Shown one piece after another: positions 57,375 to 64,000 of a stretch of 64,000 nucleotides of DNA. Position numbers and translations under genes: made by a program. The stretch comes from Bolinopsis microptera (lineage: Eukaryota > Ctenophora > Tentaculata > Lobata > Bolinopsidae). Location: assembly GCF_026151205.1 (NCBI RefSeq), contig NC_087075.1:6280858-6344857 (forward strand), read 5' to 3'. Each line of letters begins with the position of its first letter. Positions within the stretch are counted from its first letter, which is position 1. Below the pieces are notes generated by a model. It saw nothing but the letters and a program-made list of their open reading frames with translations. It was not told where the DNA came from and made no database searches.

Positions 57375-58043
57375 TAGTTGGTCAGTTCGTACAAAAGTCG
57401 TAAAAAATTCGTACAGTTCGGCACCTTTTTTCAGTTCGGGATTAGTTCGGGAAAAATTCGCCTCATAAATTTTCGAAAAGCTAATTGCAAAAATCTTATA
57501 ATTTGAAATTAATGAGGGGTTTAAGTTTTGTGTTAAAATGGTGATTAACGATGACGTGCGGACGTGTTAACATTTTAAATCTGAAGTGTAACCTCCCGGA
57601 CAAAAATCACAAATTTTTCAGACTGAAGTGATTAAAAAACAAACTTTTTTCTTAAAATTCGGTAAAAATTCCTCGACAGCTTTTTAAAATTCGTGCAGTT
57701 CGGAACCTTTTAAAAGTTCGTACAGTGCGTACTGACCAACTAGTAACTACACTTACGGTACGTCATACCGTAAGTGCTTCTCTTGTTAGGAACTATATCA
57801 ATGTCGGACAATGTCCTTGGCAACACGATTTACCGTAATTTCTAGAGGCTGGAACAAGTTTGTCATGTTGGTGGGCACTATAGCTCATGAACTATGTTGT
57901 TGAGTGTCACAATTTCGTTGACTTTTTCCGCCAAGTGACCCTTGAAAACATCATATACTAGTAAAGGGGGGGAGGGGGCGCTTATTCGGCGGGGGGGGGG
58001 GGGGGGGGGGGGGGGCGGCGCCAATAAGCAACGTTACGCCACT
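57375..58043. mobile_element. unit 4 copies of the inverted-repeat element and pogo/hAT fragment
   Basis: Inverted-repeat element 57375-57742 followed by the pogo fragment, a G-run and the hAT-like end, as in units 2 and 3. Confidence 0.7.
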
Positions 58044-58044
58044 G

Positions 58045-58272
58045 TTCCAAACCCAGGCTACATAACATTATAATGACTTTGTTGTATCTTGTATGAAAAG
58101 CATTAATAGATTATTTTCACTTTCCAATTATTCCAGGGGCAACAGATTTACAGATAAACTTGATATTTTACCAACACTACCTGCATCAGCAGCTGTTCCT
58201 CCACAGACTTCAGCTTTTTCTTTCACTGACAAACTCATAGGAATTAAACCTTTCTTTAAGAAATATTGACAT
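58045..58272 (+). pseudogene. copied fragment of gene I, copy 3
   Basis: Third copy of the gene I terminal fragment with the same deletion as the copies at 42437 and 49046. Confidence 0.88.
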
Positions 58273-58647
58273 GATCCTTATTTCTACAATTACAATAAAC
58301 AGAGTTTAATTTGTTTAAGGTGATCATCTTGCAAGAGTGCTTGGTTCGGAGGCTGCATTGATTCTTGCACCTAAGTCCTAAGCGCTTGATAACTTACATT
58401 TCCCACAACGATTAACATTTACCTCAGTAGCTCTGTAATAATTTCTGGACACTTTTGAGAGGAGGAGTTTCTAACCTCTCCCTCTATTTGCAGCTAATAA
58501 TTTGTCAAATATCTGGATTTCGTTTTTTCTTTTGAAATAATTTTGCAGAGCAAATACATTCGTTTATTTGTGATTCAACAGTCAATATGCATGTGGTTAC
58601 TTTTTGATTGTATAAAATCAGGTCCGTGATTTATATGAACTATTATT

Positions 58648-58993
58648 CCAGGTAGCGCAGTTGGTTAGAACGCCAGCCTTACGATCGTTAGGTTGCGAGT
58701 TCGAATCCCACTGTCTGCCTGGTCGTGGGGTGAGCGTCGTCGACGTTCAGCTAAGGATCGTAAGTGGTCTATGCATCCCCCCGGTCTACTCAGCCGAATA
58801 CTCGTGAAATCGAGTGTGAGGGTTAAATGAAAAGCTGCACATTGCAGCAAAGTCTCGGGCGAAGAAAGTATGGTACACACTACCTTAACCGTCACTGGCC
58901 AAATAAATCCTTCGGCTACCTGTAATTGGCTGGTTGCACTTGTGTAACAATGTGGCTGTTGGAATACACCGAAGTAAAATAAGTGTCTTAATA
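58648..58993 (+). mobile_element. tRNA-headed SINE (unit 4 copy)
   Basis: Nearly identical to 49650-49995, in the same relative place. Confidence 0.8.
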
Positions 58994-59796
58994 AAAAATT
59001 TACACATTACTGCCGTTTATTATACTTAAAAAGTTATTGGATTGATTTAGGAAGGTGGTCCTGGTTCAAATTGAAGAAAACGAAATTTAGGAGAAATATT
59101 TCCAAATGATATTAATCGGTTCATTCATATTCTAAAACAAAAATTATTTAATTTAACGTTGTAACTCAAGTGAATCAAAAAGATATCCCCAAATTAATTG
59201 TAATTTATAAATTAGTTCATTTCAAAATCATAAACCATTAATACTAACATATTATTTAGAGAAAGTTGGAATTATGTCACCAGTGATGTTTCACAAGCTA
59301 AATAAGTTTTATCTTGTTTTTTAAATTGTTGACTCTTATAACACTAGACGAAGCTGTGTATTTTAGTTGGCCGCATCAATAAGAGTTCATCGAACCGTAA
59401 TGATTAAGTTAAAGTAATTAAAACCAGAAATTAATCTAATAGATTCTTATGACGCTGTTTCGTTGAGTTCATTATAAAATGTATATCGTTCACAGAATGT
59501 TCACGTGAATGTTCACATGATGTCACCAGTGAAGTCAGAAATGTCACTAGTAATTTCCTCATCTTGAGCTCCGTATTATTGTGTCTTTTCCTGGTTTCGT
59601 AAATCTGCAGGGACAGAATAATATGTTAAGGTGACAAACATATCACTTTAAGAAATAGTAAATATTTAGGTTTTATCAGGTGGTAAATAAAAAGATAGCG
59701 TTTTATTTTTTTAGTATTAAGCTTTACAATGCCATTAAAAACTTGATCGATTTATTTTAACGCCCAAAACCTAAAAATGACAAGGTACCGCGAGAG

Positions 59797-61173
59797 TTAT
59801 TCTTGTTCGTTGGTACAGTGATGTTCGTTCAGGTGGGATATTAAGCTATCATCTATGACATGCCCTTCAAACTCAGCTAGAAGTTCCCATCTTTCCCTCA
59901 AATCTTGGATCATGGTGGCTGTCACTTCCTGAAAAAAACTCATTAAAGATAATTTGTAATTTCCTACAACCTTAATTACAAACCACACCTCATATATTCA
60001 TTTTGTTGGTATAACAAGATGAAATAAATAAACACCCGATTAATTATTTGCTAATTTACTACAACTCATAATATTATCTTCACCTTATTATAGAACTCAG
60101 ACAGTCGGAGGATTGCCCAGCGGTTGTTGCAGCCCTCCTCAGATTCTTCTGTTGGTACAGCAGTGGTTGGTACAGCAGTGGTTGGTACAGCAGTGGTTGG
60201 TACAGCAGTGGTTGGTACAGCAGTGGTTGGTACAGCAGTGGTTGGTACAGCAGTGGTTGGTACAGCAGTGGTTGGTGCAGCCGTGGTAGGAATCCCAGTG
60301 GTTGGCTCGTGTGTGTGATCCGGACAGGTCAAGTTAAACCTCACAATGTTTCCATGTTTTTCGGTATCATCGGAAAGTAGCGTCTCCCACGAAAGATGGG
60401 TGTCAGTTTTAAGTGTTTCTTCAAAGCTGAAACAGATGCCTGACTTGTACATTTTGGCTACCTCTTGTTCGGTCAGTTCTCTTTTCAGTATGTTCAACTT
60501 TGTGATTTCACCTCCGAATGAGTAGCTACTATAAAACCCAGCGTCCATCCTGTAGGTGGTATGAAATTGTCCGATAACGAGAGAGCCGGTTGCGAGAGAG
60601 AACCTCTGTCCAGACGACGAGGCAGTCCCAATCTGCACGCCATTGTAGAAGAGGGTCTTCCTCCCGCTGCTGTAAGACCATGTAATGCAAACATGGTACC
60701 ACTCTGAATGTACCGGAGTCTGACTACTTAGAGTGTTGCCAGATGTGAGATAAGCCCAGTAAAGGTTATCAGAGAGAACTATCTGATAGATATCATACGC
60801 AGTCCTGTAATGAAGCCACACTCCACTACGAGAAGTGGGCCTCAGGGACAAAAGGATTTCGCGATTATTTTGGCCAAATTTCGCGGTACCGCGAAATTTA
60901 ACAGGCTATACATTAAACTACACATAAAATTTGTCGCGGAGAATGGGAAATTTCGCGATTTCGTACATGCCGCGAAATCCTTTTGTCCCTGGTGGGCCTC
61001 AGTTTCTTTATCCAGGCACAGATTGACACCTGTTCCTCTAGTGGGGACATGTCCGGGGCAATCATTATATAACTTGAGATATCATCACCAAACCTTAGAG
61101 CAACGTGGGGTCTGTCCGAGATCACAGCTGTCAGAAAGAGGAGTATTAGAAGCGAGGTTCTGTACGCAGTCAT
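59797..61173 (-). pseudogene. LamG/mucin-stalk copy K4, exon split by a MITE
   Basis: Minus-strand exons 60084-61173 and 59797-59928. A 149-bp MITE plus 8-bp target duplication (157 bp, not a multiple of 3) breaks exon 1 after ICAWIKKLRPT. Without it the frame would match K3, and K4 lacks the 2-bp insertion of K3. The PTTAV stretch has about nine units. A truncated 86-residue product would end in MITE-encoded sequence. Confidence 0.88.
60843..60991. mobile_element. hAT-like MITE in the K4 exon
   Basis: A 149-bp element with ends CAGGGACAAAAGGATTTCGC and the inverse GCGAAATCCTTTTGTCCCTG. It is flanked by the 8-bp duplication GTGGGCCT (60835-60842 and 60992-60999). K3 shows the empty site at about 51896. 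Confidence 0.93.
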
Positions 61174-61175
61174 GT

Positions 61176-64000
61176 TGTAGGTGGAGGTTGTTCGTACTAG
61201 TGGTCAGGATTCAGGAAGATTTATGACTTGTTTCCTTAAAACTTTAGTATTGTTAATTATTTAAAAAATATATCATTCTGTCTGGTAATGATGTCTAAGT
61301 TACTTATTGATCAGTGATTTGAGATAGTTGTTAAACTGCATGGCATCTGTTCAAATTTTATAGCGGCCTTTCTCATGACTGCTTTCCAATGGTCATGCTT
61401 CTTATAACGATTCTTTAAAGCAACGTGATTTGTCATTCGTCACCTTATATCAACGTGAACATTGCGCACATCCTATTCAAACAAATTGTGTCTTTGGCTC
61501 CATTAATAAAGTCTGCCATAAAACTACCATTATACTCAAATTATGATGTCATAAAATGGCAATAAAGTTATTCAGTTAAACTGAGATTAAGAAATGTTGA
61601 TGGAAAAGCTAGCAGTGCGTCATGAATTGGTCAAAAAAGGTAAACCTTAAAAATATTGATTCTGAGGATGAAATAAACAACAGTATTCAGTCCATATCAT
61701 ATATTAATATATTATATTGGAGAACTGCGAAATAAAATTAACGTAGAGCTTTTGAAAGAACTGTAAGCAGTGGGTATTCCTGCTTAATTGATACGAACAT
61801 TGGCTATTATTTGACACTGACGTTGAAGGCCTAACAATGAACACACGTATTATGAGACGATAGAAATATCTATATCATATTTTAAACTTGTCGAAATTCC
61901 CCTGGCAACGGGAAAAAACACTGAAAATCGACCAAAAACCGCGTGGCCAATTTCAGCATGCAAATGGAATTGAAACCTCGCCATTTTTAGCAGGGTTTTA
62001 AAAACAAGGATAGGAATAGAATATAGCATTCTTAGAATTTTTATTAAGGCTTTTATAGATCTTCTATAATTAACGTCGAAAGTGAGATAAAATAAACTTT
62101 AGAATAACTAGCAGGAAGTGGGGATGGTGCAAAGGAGGGCTAGCAGGGCTGTTAGGAGTTGCAAAAACATTATCCTGGTTTAAGATTACTGAATAGTGAA
62201 TACTGATAATTTATAAGTATGATTTTTATTTTAACTTAAACCATAATTGTTTAATTATTACTTGCCAATGGGTATTTTTTGTGAAACTTGATTTCGAGAC
62301 CAACCAAATTTTCCCAGAAAAATTCAGAATATGGCAGCCAGATTTTGTTGGAGGCCTAAATCAAAAATCTGCGTATGCCCAAATATGGGCATATGGTTTT
62401 TGGCTCATAACTCAGTCATTTTTTTGTCCAATCTTTACGAAATTTCATATACGAGTTCAGGAGACCACTAGCTACAAGTAGATCACCATAAATCTGGGTT
62501 TTGGGCATGTTCAGGGTATTTGGCTAAATTTGGCCTAATTTGGACCAAATATGGGCGTGGTTGCCCTGCGCGCATCGTTTGGCGGTTGGGGTCCCCCCGC
62601 CCTTAACAAGAATAGGACCCAAATCCCAATCATTGGTAGTCAAATGGTAGCTATTAGCTAATTTTCTTAACCGAATACAGTTAAACCCTGATTAATATTG
62701 AACAAAATGCCGAACGTTACAGAAAATCTATAATACATTAAATTGGGGTCATAACAACTGTAAGTGTAAGGTAACAAACCAAGCAATTATAAAATGACCC
62801 TGCCCTTCAATCACGATGCTGATTGTTGTTGCATGGGAACTTGCCGGTAGACAGTTGACACGTCATAACGATACAGTCCAATAAAACTAAGGCTACCTTC
62901 TGATATCTGGACCTCAGACCGCTGCTTATATAATATTCTCAATCCCGCCTCCACAGGGCTCTCTGACTACAGCAGTCTTACCGGCGCAGCTCGTTTTACA
63001 GGGCCTCCCCACACCATGTCAACTTATCAGCCTATTTTAAACCACCGCGGTGCGTTTATTGATAAAAGCTCTTTGTTTCTTGAATAATGCTTCAACACGT
63101 GCAAATTCTTAAAGCGCATGTTCACTACAATGAAAACACTCTCAATTTTTGTTCGAATTCTAGGGAAGGGCAGGATTCGGTTCCGAGAAAGTTAGTTTAA
63201 CAAAAGGTACAGTGGAGCTGCACGTGCCTGCTTCACTTCTTTACTCACCAGTTGGTGTTATGAGGTCCAGGAATAAACACATGCTCATAAACTAATAAAT
63301 CCTTAAATGTTTTTACCATTTATTTAGTCTGACTACCTCTTCAAGGGTAATTTAAGATTTATTCCAAACAATAACAGTGCAGATGGTTAAAGTTAACGTG
63401 TTTCTTTATTAGCCATCTGACCGCGGTTTACTTTCCAGTTCAATGGAGTTAATTTCATCCTGCTGGATGAAATTTCTATTCAAGTAATGCTTTTCAACTC
63501 CAGGACCGTTAATGTGTTGTTCCACTAAATTAACACGACCATCTTGAGGATGACCTGATCAATCTTCACCGTCTGGATATGAAGAAAATTATTGCGTTAA
63601 AAATCTTACTACTATCCGATAGATCCTTGCATGCTAGGATTGGCTCTAACTTATCTGCAAGACATGTTCAGATACTTACAAAATAGTCAATCATTGAAAC
63701 TTATTATCCTATCTTTCAAATTCTAAGTTTAGTGGCCTGGGTGTTGTCTGTGAGAGCGAGGTAGCAGCGGCAGGGACATTTAAGAGATTTGCTCTTCTGG
63801 AAACGCCAAGCAGAGGAGAGGACGGTGTCATCCGATTTTTTCCTGCTGTAGATATATCCGTCAGAATCAAGCACCTGTTGACATCATCTGAAACAATTGA
63901 GGAACCTGGAGAAGGAGAGCATGACTGTTGATAGAATGCGATACTACTACCTTCTATCTTCCAGTATATACAGCAGTGTGTCATAATTATTGTGTATTGG
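61176..64000. other. diverged flank of LamG unit 4
   Basis: Matches 45420-48000 and 52085-54670 with more substitutions and small indels than those two show to each other. A unit-specific insertion lies at about 62265-62610. The exon-like blocks recur at about 63416-63560 and 63790-63920. No complete gene is seen. Confidence 0.6.
62265..62610. other. unit-specific insertion of about 340 bp, unclassified
   Basis: The sequence between TATTACTTG and AACAAGAATAGGACCC is absent from units 2 and 3, where only about 12 bp lie there. It contains repeated AAATATGGGC words and a GC-rich end. No clear terminal repeats or coding features; it may be a transposon fragment. Confidence 0.55.

Overview
The window looks like nuclear DNA of an invertebrate metazoan. 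Genes are split by many short GT-AG introns. Protein families include a DM9 lectin-like protein, secreted LamG/pentraxin-like proteins with mucin stalks, and glutaredoxin-fold proteins. The DNA also holds pogo-like and hAT-like transposons, a tRNA-headed SINE and two unrelated LINEs. By eye it is clearly AT-rich. I cannot name the phylum from sequence alone.

Region 1 (about 1-29.9 kb): nine same-strand glutaredoxin-like genes, here called A to I, in a tight head-to-tail array. I assembled exon chains by hand; for B, C, D, E, F, G, H and I every chain closes in frame. Each encodes a glutaredoxin fold with a (L/V)P(Q/K)-(V/I)F(V/I)-x-E-x-GG signature, and most then carry a CxxC pair near the C-terminus. 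Only F, G and H keep a CxxC at the usual active-site position. Gaps between one stop and the next ATG are often only 219-250 bp, and several ATGs lie just after an acceptor-like tag, as in trans-spliced operons. The introns are filled with 11-bp TAGTTACCACC-type minisatellites, many of which carry copies of the neighbouring exon edge. Three TA-flanked pogo-like elements and several hAT-like MITEs interrupt the array.

Region 2 (about 29.9-37.8 kb): a foldback element; a minus-strand DM9 gene with a His-Gly-Asn-Pro repeat tail and a second possible last exon; then a 556-bp tandem duplication and a three-copy tandem repeat with an internal 14-bp minisatellite.

Region 3 (about 37.8-64 kb): four minus-strand copies (K1-K4) of a secreted LamG plus mucin-stalk gene. 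K2, K3 and K4 sit in 6.6-kb tandem units; K1 is a more divergent, simpler copy. Only K2 is intact. K1 has one nonsense codon, K3 a 2-bp insertion, and K4 a 149-bp hAT-like MITE inside the first exon. The 6.6-kb units also contain a SINE, a 374-bp inverted-repeat element, pogo/hAT fragments and a copied piece of the last exon of glutaredoxin gene I, which links the two clusters. A 5'-truncated LINE with an uninterrupted reverse-transcriptase frame sits between K3 and K4, and the 3' end of a different LINE lies between K1 and K2.
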